From: Adenophora triphylla var. japonica
Taxonomy: Eukaryota > Streptophyta > Magnoliopsida > Asterales > Campanulaceae
Assembly: GCA_022495995.1 (NCBI GenBank)
Contig: JAFEMH010000076.1
Location: forward strand, 1,054,001-1,118,000
Length of the DNA stretch: 64,000 bases
Reading direction: 5' to 3'
The notes under the pieces are model-generated. The model was given only the letters and a program-made list of their open reading frames with translations, was not told where the DNA came from and ran no database searches. The position numbers were made by a program, and so were the translations under genes. Positions within the stretch are counted from its first letter, which is position 1. The number at the start of each line of letters is the position of its first letter. This document shows, one piece after another, positions 45,529-56,386 of this stretch.

Positions 45529-46100
45529 GGATTCCTACGTATCCCTAGCGGGAATCAAGCCTGATCGTAGTTCGTATGTGGGGTGAGTGTCATTGTGTAC
45601 GAGGACGTGAGATGTCCTCTGACTGAAACTCTGTGTGTGGATGTGATGGTATCCTGTGGGTGACCGTGAGGGTCGGCTTGTGAGGACGTGGTGGCGTCCT
45701 GGGTGATGTGACTGCTAATGGTAAGGACGTGGTGGCATCCTGGGTGACCGTATAGGTCGATGGTAAGGACGTGGTGGCGTCCTGGGTGACCGTATAGGTC
45801 GGTGGTAAGGACGTGGTGGCATCCCGCGACCGCATAGGTCGGGTAAGGACGTGGTGCATCCCGCGTCGATGGTAAGGACGTGGTGGCGTCCTGGGTGACC
45901 GTATAGATCGGTGGCAAGGACGTGGTGGCGTCCTGGGTGACCGTATAGGTCGGTGGTAAGGACGTGGTGGCATCCTGGGTGACCGTATAGATCGGTGGTA
46001 AGGACATGGTGGCGTCCTGGGTGACCGTATAGGTCGATGGCTGGACCCTGTGATAGGATTCCTACATATCCCTAGCGGGAATCAAGCCTGGTCGTAGTTT
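45529..46100. repeat. 42-bp tandem array flanked by two copies of the foldable block
   Basis: GATTCCTACGTATCCCTAGC-type blocks lie at 45529-45573 and 46056-46100. Between them, mainly 45650-46035, are about nine copies of a 42-bp unit containing GGTAAGGACGTGGTGGC and GACCGTATAGGTCG. The two block copies suggest the array arose by duplication of a segment. 46101-46610 holds scattered relatives of the repeats and no gene. Confidence 0.8.
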
Positions 46101-46616
46101 AGAGGTCGTGAATTTGTGAGTGTATGCGGACGTGGTGGTGCCCTGAAGTGTCGTGTGACCGCCGAGGTCGACTGTGAGGACGTGGTGGCGTCCTAAGATG
46201 GAAATTTTACAATTTTCCGAATCGGTTGGTTTAAAGCCTTCCGGGCTAGGGATGATAGTAATTTGGGAGGTTTATATGGTCTTCCGAACCGAGTGGTTTA
46301 GAGCCTTTCGGGCTGGAGATGAGGGCATGACTTGTCCTCTGGCTGTGGCTTGCGGAGGCGTGACTGCCTTGTGCTTTGATTGTGAGAGGCGTGAATGCCT
46401 TGTGTTTTGTCCGCTGGGGGAAAGGTTGGACTTACGATGACTGCCGGTGTTCATCTGCTGGGGATATGTGGCCTCGTAGGGGCTTTGTTCGCTGAGATGG
46501 TGACTTCAGGTTTACTTTGATGGCCGGTAGTTGATTCACCGTTTGGCATTTTGGAAGCGTTTTGTGCCTTGAGATTTGTGCCTGGAGGCGCTGGCTCCTT
46601 TTGCGCTTGTCTTACC

Positions 46617-47235
46617 GTTTAGTGGGCGAGGTCCAGGCTTATGATGACGGCCGGTGTCTGAGTGGCCGTTTAGTGGGCGAAATTCGGGCTTACAATGACG
46701 GACGGTGTCTGAGTTGCCGTTTAGTGGGCGAAATCTGGACTTACGATGACGGCCGGTGTCTGAGTTGCTGTTTAGTGGGCGAAATTCGGACTTACGATGA
46801 CGGCCGGTGTCTGAGTTGCCGTTTAGTGGGCGAAATCCGAGCTTACGATGACGGCCAGTGTCCGAGTTGCCGTTTAGTGGGCAGAATCCGGGCTTACGAT
46901 GATGGTCGGTGTCTGAGTTGCCTTTTAGTGGGCGAAATCCGGGCTTACGATGACGGCCGGTGTCTGAGTTGCCATTTAGTGGGCGAAATCCGGGCTTACG
47001 ATGATGGCCGGTGTCTGAGTTTCCGTTTAGTGGGCGAAATCTGGGCTTACGATGACGGCCGGTGTCTGAGTTGCCGTTTAGTGGGCGGAATCTGGACTTA
47101 CGATGACGGCCGGTGTCTGAGTTGCCGTTTAGTGGGCGAAATCCGGGCTTACGATGACGGCCGGTGTCTGAGTTGCCGTTCAGTGGGCGAAATTTGGGCT
47201 TACGATGACGGCCGGGGTTGGTGTTGCCGTTTAGT
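46617..47235 (+). repeat. 51-bp tandem repeat, open in one plus-strand frame
   Basis: About twelve copies of a 51-bp unit (CGTTTAGTGGGCGAAATCCG, TTACGATGACGGCCGGTGTC). Because 51 is a multiple of three, one frame stays open from 46562 to 47266 and spells a 17-residue repeat (CRLVGEIRAYDDGRCLS). It lies directly before gene X on the same strand. I read it as a noncoding satellite-like array, but coding cannot be excluded. Confidence 0.85.
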
Positions 47236-47345
47236 GGGCTGCTTTGATTTTGCTTTGGAGGTATGAGTTTATTGCTGTTTTTGATTTAGCAATTTGTCAT
47301 TCCTCCGTTTTCTTTTGCACTGAGCCTTTTTTGCTTTTGTCGCAG

Positions 47346-48553
47346 GTGTGGTTTTATGAGATCTTCCGGTGCTTTCCATGGGATCGAGATGCTGAGGCCA
47401 TAGCGGCCTATCCTGCTATGTTGGGCTGGGCCCGTCCGTTGAGGAGGAGGAGGACTAGTAGGGGGAAGCTCACCATCGCCTACGGGGATGTGCAGGATCA
47501 CCTGGGGAGAGATAGCCCGGCGGAGTTTGATCTGTACCCCTGAGCTCGGTATGGGGATGACGAGTTTGAGAGTGGTCCCGTGGTGACGGCGCAGAGGAAG
47601 ATGCTGCGGGGCCTAACCTGCGATGTCATGTATTTGGGGGAGAGGGTCTTCTGGCAGCATGGCCCGGGTATGCTCCCCATGGCTCCGAGGGACCTGCCTT
47701 TTGGGATGATGGATTCCCGTGACATGGACGTGCTGGAGTTTGAGAGATATCTTGGCGGCGTGAGCGCCGATGAGTTTGTTTTGTATGGAGAGGAGTATGG
47801 GGCCTTCGTTAGGAGGAGGTTGAGGACGCCATAGGTGTTGGCGAGGGAGAGGCAGGATGGCCCGCCGCGTCCCCAAGATGTTCCGGTGCCTGGGTCGGAC
47901 TTCACATATGTTCGTGGGGATTCGTCGAGGCAGAGGGTGTCAGTACCCGTCCCCGAGCAGGCTCCTCCTGCCTATCGGGTTGACCCGGATATGCCGGTGA
48001 GTGTGCTTACTCTTTTCCATCTTGGCATCTTTTCTGTATTTTTCTCTTTTTGTATGTGTGTATCTCTTTAGCTGAACGTTTCTTTGGCTGTTTGTTTGTG
48101 CAGGTCTCGGGAGAGCCTTTGACACGCTGACCCGCCGTTATGTGGCGATGCAGTCTTTTGCGAAGAAGATGGCGGGGAAGCTGTCTTGCAGGTCTTCGCG
48201 ACGTGTGCCGGCGTACGAGCCGATGCCTTCGAGGCATTCTGTGGATGTTCCTCCGCCGAGGGCTGAGCCAGGGCAGCAGTTAGAGGGGGCGGCATAGCAT
48301 GGATGCCGGGACGTCTTCGGGAGTCCAGAGGCAGCCGATCTTTCACCAGTTATGGCCTTCGCAGGAGGCACCGGGAGAGAGTTCGTCAGAGCCCTCCTTC
48401 TTTGATCCTTTCGCCGGGTTTGACCCTTCAGAGTATTTTGAGTACCCACCCCAGGAGGGGGTTCAGTATTCTGATGACGAGGGTGTGGCTGGCGAGTTTG
48501 CCGAGGTGCCTGACTTCTCGCTTGGTGATGATGATGATGAAGAGTCGGATTAG
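47346..48553 (+). pseudogene. Antisense gene X of element E
   Basis: The first visible exon begins after an acceptor (cgcag at 47345) with VWFYEIF and runs 217 codons in phase to 47996. A GT..AG intron (47997-48103) follows, then the last exon with KKMAGKLSCRSSRRVPAYEPMP and an acidic end FSLGDDDDEESD. Breaks: TGA at 47541-47543, TAG at 47832-47834, and a one-base loss at the start of the last exon. It is homologous to X in A by layout and to X in F by sequence. Function unknown. Confidence 0.65.
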
Positions 48554-48857
48554 GGCTCATTTACTTTCCCTCTTTCCATATCTCCTTTCTTTTTTTTTGT
48601 TTAGCAACAGACATTATGGGTACCTGTAATAAAATATTTGCATTTGCACCGCAAAGTATTTTATTTTAAGATGTAATGCCGTATTTTGTGATTCCCGGGA
48701 ATTGTCCTAGGAATTGTTGAGCTGGGAGTGCGTTTGTGGGTAGTGTATGCTTGTCGGGAATGGCTTTGGCCAGAATTTGGACAGTTTGGAGCAAGGTCCT
48801 GCTGGGAACAGTGGCTGTTGTACTGTTTGCTGGAAACGTGGGACCATGGTACAAGAA

Positions 48858-48930
48858 GGTCTGTACGGACCATTTAGGCATGCAAAGAGGTCCGTACGGA
48901 TCTCTTCTGCTTTTGGGAAGGGATAAGTGT
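48858..48930 (+). promoter_or_regulatory. Palindromes before antisense DUF7745 gene of E
   Basis: GGTCTGTACGGACC (48858-48871) and GGTCCGTACGGATC (48889-48902), each one change from the LTR palindrome. They are followed about 20 bp later by GGATAAGTG at the place of a TATA-like AAATAAAT in F. The start codon is at 49019. 48554-48857 holds only the X 3' end and an AT-rich tail. Confidence 0.6.
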
Positions 48931-49018
48931 TTTCCGGATGTCTGGACTTTCCCCATTTCCCATTTGCAGTCATTTCGAGCCTTCTTCCCCATTTTCTCTA
49001 GGAACCTCCATTTTTGCC

Positions 49019-50536
49019 ATGGATTCTTCGTATGTTCCAAGAATTTTGCCAAGGCTTTCGAAGGAGCGGCAAGCATACTTCCTTGAGCGGCTGAAAATGT
49101 GGATGCGACACCATATGAGGCATCAGAGGCGGGCTTTCGAGGTAAGGTTTCGACTTTGCTCGGTTTGGTCCCTTAAGGAGTTGGTTCCTGATTGGGAATT
49201 GTTGCGGGCTGCCACGAAGTTCTGTGATGTTAGGAGGCATGTGTATTGCTTCTCCTACAATGAAATGGTGCCCACCTTTGAGGATTTTCGGGCTTTGGTT
49301 GGAGGACCGGAGGTGGATGCCATCTCGCTTCCTTTGATTGGCGGTGCTGCCGTGAGCGTGAAGCTTGCATGCTTTCTTCCTACTTCATTGGGAGAAGTGC
49401 AGGGCATGATCCTTGATTCAGGTCATATTGACATTTCTGCGTTGCCGGAGCGGTTTATGATTGATGATGAGAGCGATGTCTCGTGGGATACATTTGCCTT
49501 GTGCGTGATAGCAACGCTTTTCATGGTCAGCTCCCTTGGGGTTTGCGATGGCGCTTTACTAGATGTGGTTGGGCACTGCAGAGCTGGAGAGGATATTGTC
49601 CCGTTGGTGCTGGAGGAGACTCTTCACGGTATTGACCGTCTGGCGACTGAGGATAGGTTCATGAGAGGGGGAAGCCCCGCTTTGCTCACCTTGTGGCTGC
49701 GAGAGAGACTTCAAGCCATGCCCGAGGCTCCGACGTCGTTTAGCCCGTGGACATTTGTTCAGCGTCCTCTTGTGTTGGATATGGATCAGTCCGCCTGGGA
49801 GAGATGGATGGCACGGCTTGGTACGCATCAGATCCGTTGGTGGGTTCGGCACTAGAGGATTGAGACTAGGAGGGCCTTCCAGGAAGGGTCCTATGTTGTC
49901 AGAGTTCCAGGTTTGTCTTGGTCCTCCTTCTATATTCCGTCGCTTGTTTCCTGGCAGTTCGGGATGAAGCAGGAGCCTTTGTTGGGCTGGGATGACCTTG
50001 CCACTGCGGAGGTGGCTCTTCTTTGTATGGCAGCTCCAGGTGCTCTTTTGTATTTTCTGAGGGTATGGAAGTATTCCGCTTTCCCTCCTATGGTGCTCCT
50101 TAGATGTCGGGAGAATGTCGTGTTGACCACCCAGTACTTGGGCTTGGTATGAGCAACAGGTCAAGGCCCCAAGTGATTTTGGGGAACATGCGTGAAGCGA
50201 TTCTGGGCCCGATTGCCGTAGTAGCTATTGCCTTAGGAGTGCCGAAGCTCGGTCTCGACCTCAGATGTCACGGAGACGCTTTGTTTGACTACGAGACCAG
50301 AGTTGACCGACCGATGGAGAGAGGTCCTCTTTACGTGATTCGCAGGGAGTGAGATCCGAGCCGAAGCACGGCGAATGAAGCCCCGAGAGCCGCCGGATTG
50401 TTTGACTCTACGGGAGGACCCCTAATCTCGACCGAGAGACGCAGAGCTGGCTCGCGTGGAGCGAAAGAAGACTCGCCGGGGACGAGGGAAGAAAGGGAAG
50501 AATGGCGAGGGGACAAGCGCAGATGGTGCGGAATGA
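49019..50536 (+). pseudogene. DUF7745-like antisense ORF protein of element E
   Basis: Starts MDSSYVPRILPRLSKERQAYF and contains DWELLRAATKFCDVRRHVYCFSYNEMVPTFEDFRALVGG across adjacent residues, LHGIDRL, LTLWLRERLQ, and the basic tail (KKTRRGRGKKGK) ending at 50536. A TAG at 49853-49855 replaces a Trp codon kept in F (WWVPHWG). A frame change around 50145-50400 follows. It is the same family as in A and B but a distinct branch, closest to F. Antisense to E pol and convergent with integrase. Function unknown. Confidence 0.82.
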
Positions 50537-50616
50537 CCTCCTAGGTATCCATTCATTGCATTGTAAACACATTATTTGTTAAATGTATTAAGCTGTCTTT
50601 TAGCATGTTGTGAACT

Positions 50617-51306
50617 TGAGAGTAGACCGTGCTTGAACTCATCAAGAAATGTTGTAATCGTTAGTGATTTGTGATTTACTTTTAAAGCTTTTTCGAGACG
50701 CAAGATCTCTTGTTCGCTTTTTGTTTCTTTTGTGAGCCTTGGCAGCGTCCATCTTTGGACCTTCTGTTGTATTTGCGGACTGAAGCAGCCTGGGCCTTGA
50801 CGGCAATCCCTTTTGCTTGGGCTTTGTGTTTGGATGGGAGGTTGGATAATCCCCTGACAAGTCGTTTTGATGGTCTTTTCCGTAGCTTCCTTGCCTCTTG
50901 TTTGTTGGCGTCAGGCTCTTGACCTCTTTTGCAGCTTCTGCTTGAGCTTTTTGTATTATTATTTTTTTTGTAAGCGTCTGCTTGAGCTTCTTTTTTTTTG
51001 TAAGCTTCTGCTTGAGCTCTCTTTTTTTTTTTGAAGCGTGTGAGGGCGAAGACAAGCCCTTAGCTTGGAAGTTGACACGGGTCAGTCGTTTGATGTTGAG
51101 TGACCTTCGGATGTCTTTTGATGTTGCCGCCATCGTTTGACTTGGTCAAGGTGATGGTGGGGGCATGCTCTTGGAAAGTGTGTAGTCTGATGGAGGTCTT
51201 GATTGACAATCAAACTTTTGACTTTTTTTTGTGTGTTTTTAGACCGGACCAATTAAGGTTGCCTACGTTCCCCCGGACTAGAGGGCTCAGGTCTGCGTAG
51301 TTCGAC
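50617..51306. other. Convergent gap of E: conserved tail, AGCTTCTGC repeats, foldable block
   Basis: The GTGCTTGAACTCATCAA block is at 50617-50644. Three degenerate approximately 33-bp repeats (GCTTCTGCTTGAGCTTNNT followed by T runs) lie at 50930-51040. The foldable block AGACC..CCTACG..GGTCT..CGTAG is at 51241-51306. No gene seen. Confidence 0.6.
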
Positions 51307-51345
51307 ACTACATGGAGTGCCAAGAGATGCACAGTTTGTTCTTCT

Positions 51346-52740
51346 TTAGGCGAAGTATCTGCGAAGTTTGCTTCCGTTGACTGGATTCACGAAGGGATTG
51401 CCGTCTAGGTCTGTCAGCTTCATGGCACCTCCGGAGAAGATCTTTTGAACCACGAAAGGGCCGATCCATGTTGGTTCCCATTTTCCCAGTGGGTTGGTTC
51501 GAGTGGGAGGCTTTTCTTTGAGTACCAGATCGCCTTCCCTGATGTCTCGGGACTTGACTTTCTTGTCGAAAGCTCTAGCCATCCTGCTTTGGTAGGCTCG
51601 GACGTGTTCCATGGACTTTAGTCATCGCTCGTCCAGCAGAGCCAGTTCGTCGTGTCGGCTTCGGAGCCATTCGACTTCGTTGATTTCGTTTTCCAGTAAC
51701 ACTTGGAGTGAGGGAATTTCCAGTTCGATGGGAAGGACTGATTCCATCCCGTATGTCAGGGCGAATGGAGTTTCTCCCGTGGCTGTTCTGGCTGATGTTC
51801 GGTAGCCCCAAAGTGCGAGGTGCAGCTTCTCGGGCCAATCTCGTCCTCGGGTGGTCATTTTTCGGATGATCCGTTCGAGGGTCTTGTTTGCTGCTTCTAC
51901 GGCGCCATTTGTTTATGGCCGGTAGGGAGAAGACTTGTAGCGTGTGATCTTGAATTCGGCCAGCAGTCTGTCGCATTCTCCTTCGAAATGGGAGCCGTTG
52001 TCTGATATGACTTCGTTCGGGATGCCGTATCGGCAGATGATGTTTTCCTTGAGGAAATGTGCGACTTTCTTGGAGGTGAGTACCTGGTAGGACTTGGCTT
52101 CGACCCATTTGGTGAAGTAGTCGATGGCTACTAAGACGAACTCGTGGCCGTTACTGCCTGGCGGAGCAATTTTCCCGATGACGTCAATTCCCCATGTGGC
52201 GAAGGGCCAGGGCGTAGTCATGCAGTAGAGATCGTGAGGAGGTAGGTGACTGAGATTGGAGAACCGTTGACACTTGTCGCAGCTTCGGACAAAGTGGATG
52301 CAGTCTGCCTCCATGGAGATCTAGTAGTTGCCCATCCGGAGAATGATTTGTACTAGGGCCCTGGCATTCATGTGGGGGCCGCAAGCCCCGTTGTGGACTT
52401 CGTTCATGAGCTCGCTTGCTTCTTCCTGGCTGATGCAGCGTAGGAGCGGTCCTTGGTAGCGTTTTTTGTATAGCATGTCCCCAAGGATGACAAAGTGAGA
52501 GGCGAGGCATTTTAGGGCCATGATGCTCTTGGTTTTGACTCCTTCCCTGCGTTGACCTTCCCCATCCATGAAAGTAGCTTCCCCGTTTTTGAGGTGTTGG
52601 AAGATCTGAACTGTGCTGGTAAATAGGCTTCGGACTTGCGTCTCTTTGGCTCTTCAGCAGTCTCCCAAATCGCTGTGATTAAAACCTTCTCGGCAGCTTG
52701 GGCCCGGTTTTTCTCTCGTTTGACAACATGCTTAAATGTT
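51346..52740 (-). pseudogene. Truncated pol of element E: integrase without RT
   Basis: From right to left: VVKREKNRAQAAEKVL, AEEPKRRKSEA, then directly the region before integrase (FQHLKNGEATFMDGEG in another frame). After that come LASHFVILGDMLYKKRYQGP, the zinc region (VHNGACGPHMN, CDKCQRFSNLSH), the core (SDNGSHFEGECDRLLAEF) and the end VNGSKLRRYFA. The whole RT and both RNase H domains are missing at the same place as in F. Further frameshifts or stops near 51620, 51915 and 52320 break the integrase. Confidence 0.9.
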
Positions 52741-52992
52741 TGCTTAATGCATTTATTCAATTAATGTGTTTGCTTCTTTGTTTAGATGAATTGTTATTAA
52801 CCGTTGCGTGTTAGTTAACTAATCATTTGTTAAAGATGCAATGAAAGGATATTTAGAAAGGTCGGACCTTTTACTGAAAGCGTAAAGACTGTACATTATT
52901 GATTATGGACTCACGATCTTCCGGCGTAGAGCCATCAGATGACTCGAAAGACATGAATTCACAGACAACACGACTCGAAGCTAGACTATAGG

Positions 52993-54380
52993 TGTAAGTA
53001 CCCCAATCTGGATCACCCTCTTCCGAGCACATGGGAAACACTGCAGACTCACAAACACAGTCTCGAAGACCTATAGCACTCAAAACCCTCAAAAACCCTC
53101 AGCCAAACCACGGGAGGAGCCTTTCTGGGATAAAAAGGGACAAAAGGACCTTTTGGGAATTTTCAGGAAATTGGAAAAGCAAATAAGGTCCGTACGGACC
53201 TCTTTGTTGCAATAATTACTGAATCCCCTTAAAGTCCACAATATTCCCTCAAATCCTGAAGAAAATCATTACCCTCATGCATGGTTGGTCCGTACGGACC
53301 TCTTTGCATGCCAAGATGGTCCGTACGGACCTCTTTGCACAGGGGACACCATCATTCCAGAATATTCACAATTATCACAGATTTCCTCAAATCGAGGAAA
53401 ACTAAAATTCTGGATAACCTAGGAGGTCCGTACGGACCTCTTTGCACGAAATCTACCACTATAAATAGAGGGCTCCCCCTCCCATTTCATTCACACCTCC
53501 CTCTTCTATCTTCTTCCCCTAGCCTTCAGGCTTCCCTCTAAGACCCTTCGGGGCAATCCCGGCCCCTTTCGGATCCTTCCGAGGCCTTCCGAGCTCCCTC
53601 GTGGTGCTCTGAAGCCTCTCCCAGCGCTCCCGCGACGCTCCCGCGCTGCCCCAAGGCACTCTCGAGGTACTCTGAGGCCCCTCGTGGTACTCCGAGGCCT
53701 TGCCTGGTCTTTCCCAAGGTGTCCCGGCTCTTTCTGAGTCAAACCGGTAGCTTGAACGCACGCCGAAACTCTGCCCGAGTGACTCCTGCCATCCCAACGC
53801 ACGCCGAAACTCTGCCCGAACGCAGCCTACAATCTCAACTCACGCCGAAACTCTGTCCGCAGACAACCGGCCCCTCCCGAAGCAATCCCGGTCTGTACCG
53901 GAACACTATTCCATCCTCAAACACTATTCCCCAGCGGAAGACAGACACGAACCAACATTGGTAAGGCTTCCTTCCATTACTATTTCAATACATTTCAATA
54001 CATAGTGTACAATGTAGACATCCGATATCGCATGCATTTTTAAAAGCACACACACACACACACACAACATTTAAAGAATATTAGGGGTATCTGAAAGACT
54101 CGTTTTTACGAGGCGACTCGGGTGAGCTCTAAGATTCTAATATTCTCTTCCCGAGGAGTCATCTGACCTCCGAACTCAAAATCTCATCACACAAAAACAG
54201 TTTATTATTATTTTTAAACTGATGCCCTTTCTCAATGTTTTGGGCTTAACAATAAAAACGGCGTGGCGACTCTACAAAGCAAAACACAGCGAGACACCTC
54301 CACCAACGAAAACGCTGCAAAGCGGGAAATGCCAGATGCCGGGGCGCGAACGCGCTGCCTCTCGGATCCGGGCTATTTCA
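52993..54380 (+). repeat. 5' LTR of element F
   Basis: 1388 bp, TGTAAGTACCCC..CTATTTCA. GGTCCGTACGGACC lies at 53187, 53287, 53318 and 53425. TATAAATA at 53460-53467 is 21 bp after the last palindrome. TGGCGACTC (PBS-like) is at 54264-54272. An (AC)n tract lies near 54045. Confidence 0.92.
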
Positions 54381-54382
54381 GT

Positions 54383-54400
54383 TGGCGACTCCGCTGGGGA
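54383..54400 (+). other. Primer binding site of element F
   Basis: TGGCGACTCCGCTGGGGA two bases after the LTR end, identical to element B. Confidence 0.88.
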
Positions 54401-56386
54401 TCTTTTTGTTTTAAAATATTTTTAAACAAAACAAAAGATTTTTAAAACGATGATGAGGGTCAAACTTTCATTTTACCCCTTTCTTTAACTGTTGTGTGTG
54501 TGTGCACGTGCTTCGTTTTTATTTTACAAAAAAAAATAAAAATACAAAAAAAAAAATGCATTAATATACATCTGTGCATACATTTAAAATTCTTCGAAAA
54601 CTTCGTTTTACTCGTAAAAGAATTTTAGAGACCGCACACTACTCACTCGTTGCCTCGGTTACACCGCACACTACGCACACCGGCCGCCTCGGTTACACCG
54701 CACGCTACGCGCACTGCTGCCTCGGATACACTGCACACTACAACCCTTAACCCGGAGTGGTCTCAGTTGCAGTCCGTTTGGTCTTCCTAGGCCTCTCGGA
54801 TGCGCACGGGATCATTCCAAACATCCCATCCTAGCCAAGCGTCAACCTTGCACGTTTGAGTCTTGAGTCACACTCTGTCCAGACTCGGTTGGTTTTTACC
54901 CAGTCCGTGTCATACAGCCTGGATACATATACCATGCCAGCCATTTTCTGAGTCAAGGCTCGGAACTCAAGATCCCTTGCGCAAGCAAAGCGATGAAAGG
55001 TCATGCTAAAATCTTGACGTGATCTTGATTTCCGAAGCTATACCCAGAAAATGTTCCGTCCCGGATATACATCCATGCTCACATGACACCATGTCATCAC
55101 GCCTTTGATACGTCAGCCATGACAATATGACCCAGCCAACGCCTAACGTCACAGATCCCTTGCGCAAGCAAGGTAAAGAGAGCTCATGCCGAACTCTTGA
55201 CCTGATCTTGACTCAGTGGCCGGCTCGGTTCACTATTCACATGGCTAACGCATCAAAACGAACATGACAGCTCGGTCCTTAGGTTCGATTTTTCTTTTTA
55301 GGCCGGTGGAAACCGCTTGCCCTATAGGACCCTCGCCCGGGGCTGTCCACCCCGGGATGTCGAAATACAGGTGCAAAACGAGGGGCTTATAGCCGCACAG
55401 ATGGTCTCCACTGACCCAGGATCTAGCATAGTTGCGAAAAAGAAGAGCAATCTTTTCCAACCTACCTAGGACTCTGAGAAAACATGTTTTAAGTAAATTA
55501 AAACAACGGAAACCGCATGTCACGTGAGCTTTCCCCCTCTTATCCCGAAAGGCATTCCTGTGTCTAAACCTTGCCCGTCACCCCCTCCAGCGAACCGAGA
55601 GTGGTTGAGAATACCCGGGAGCCGCCTTTTCAGTATCGAGGTCACAAGGTCCGACAGCCCTTCCAGTTCAACGGTCTGCACCGTCCGCTACTCCCCCATG
55701 ACGGGATCAACGTATAACAGCTGAGGGAAACGGAACCCCGCCACTAAGGAACCTCCATACAATGGAGGAGGTGCCGCGAGCCTTCGAAACCATTAAGAAG
55801 CGCCAAGAAGAGCAAAGCAAGCCAGATCGTAGGCACTTGCGTCTTCGAGGAACAGCAGCCTCCCCAACTCCGACGGAACCTTTGTTCTCATAGAGGACGA
55901 AGACATACCGCCCCCCCGGTTTCTCAAAGCTATCAACAGGTTCCGCCTCGGCCAGGTTACGAGATCCCGGCAACGCTAAGCAGCTCTCGCTCAAAGCTCC
56001 CTTCGGGGCGTCGGCCAGCAGCCCGGCATGCCCGCCTCGGCAAGCGATCGGTTCCGGCTGCGCACATCAAGCTCGGCATCAACAAAGCACACATACGTGC
56101 TCGCTTCGCTGTATCCCAATGCATCTCGGTATCCCCCAAGATTCAATCATTTGCCTCTATACGAGCCTCACAGCCATAATCAGAAGTCCCCATGCCTACC
56201 GGGGACAGGCATCCCGAGTGGATATCCCGACATCTCAAGCTTGCCACCTGCTAATCGCCACTTGGGGCTAATGAATCATTTCCCAATTCCCAAACACAAC
56301 CCTTAGCGGTCCCGGCAATCACGCCCTAACTTCAAGACTCCAGGTATGGGTTGGTATACACTCAACTACCTCCCCAAGACTCCCGA
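54401..56386 (+). other. Leader of element F
   Basis: 2 kb without a convincing gene. It contains a strong hairpin (CCCGGGG 55336-55342, CCCCGGG 55350-55356). An approximately 60-bp direct repeat containing GATCCCTTGCGCAAGCAA lies near 54979 and 55155, with the palindrome CTTGCGCAAG. CACACTACNC-type repeats lie around 54640-54740. Confidence 0.6.

Larger units (their letters stand above)
43915..52992 (-). mobile_element. Element E, Tat-lineage element without RT, left part
   Basis: Its 3' LTR starts at 43915 after CTAAC. It holds tandem repeats, antisense genes X and DUF7745, and integrase, then the truncated pol upstream to 52992, where element F is inserted in opposite orientation (ATAGG before F). 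The remainder, with gag and the 5' LTR, lies right of the window. It belongs to the same family as F. Confidence 0.88.

Noticed and set aside
45555..46007. Proline/threonine-rich frames on the minus strand
   Set aside because: By-products of the 42-bp tandem repeat; frames shift between copies.
50642..51133. Lys/Ala-rich minus-strand frame in E
   Set aside because: Built from AGCTTCTGC/poly(T) repeats in the convergent gap; the F counterpart has a different frame structure.
54401..56386. Protein-coding ORF1 upstream of gag as in Ogre elements
   Set aside because: Only short, non-conserved frames are present in the F leader.
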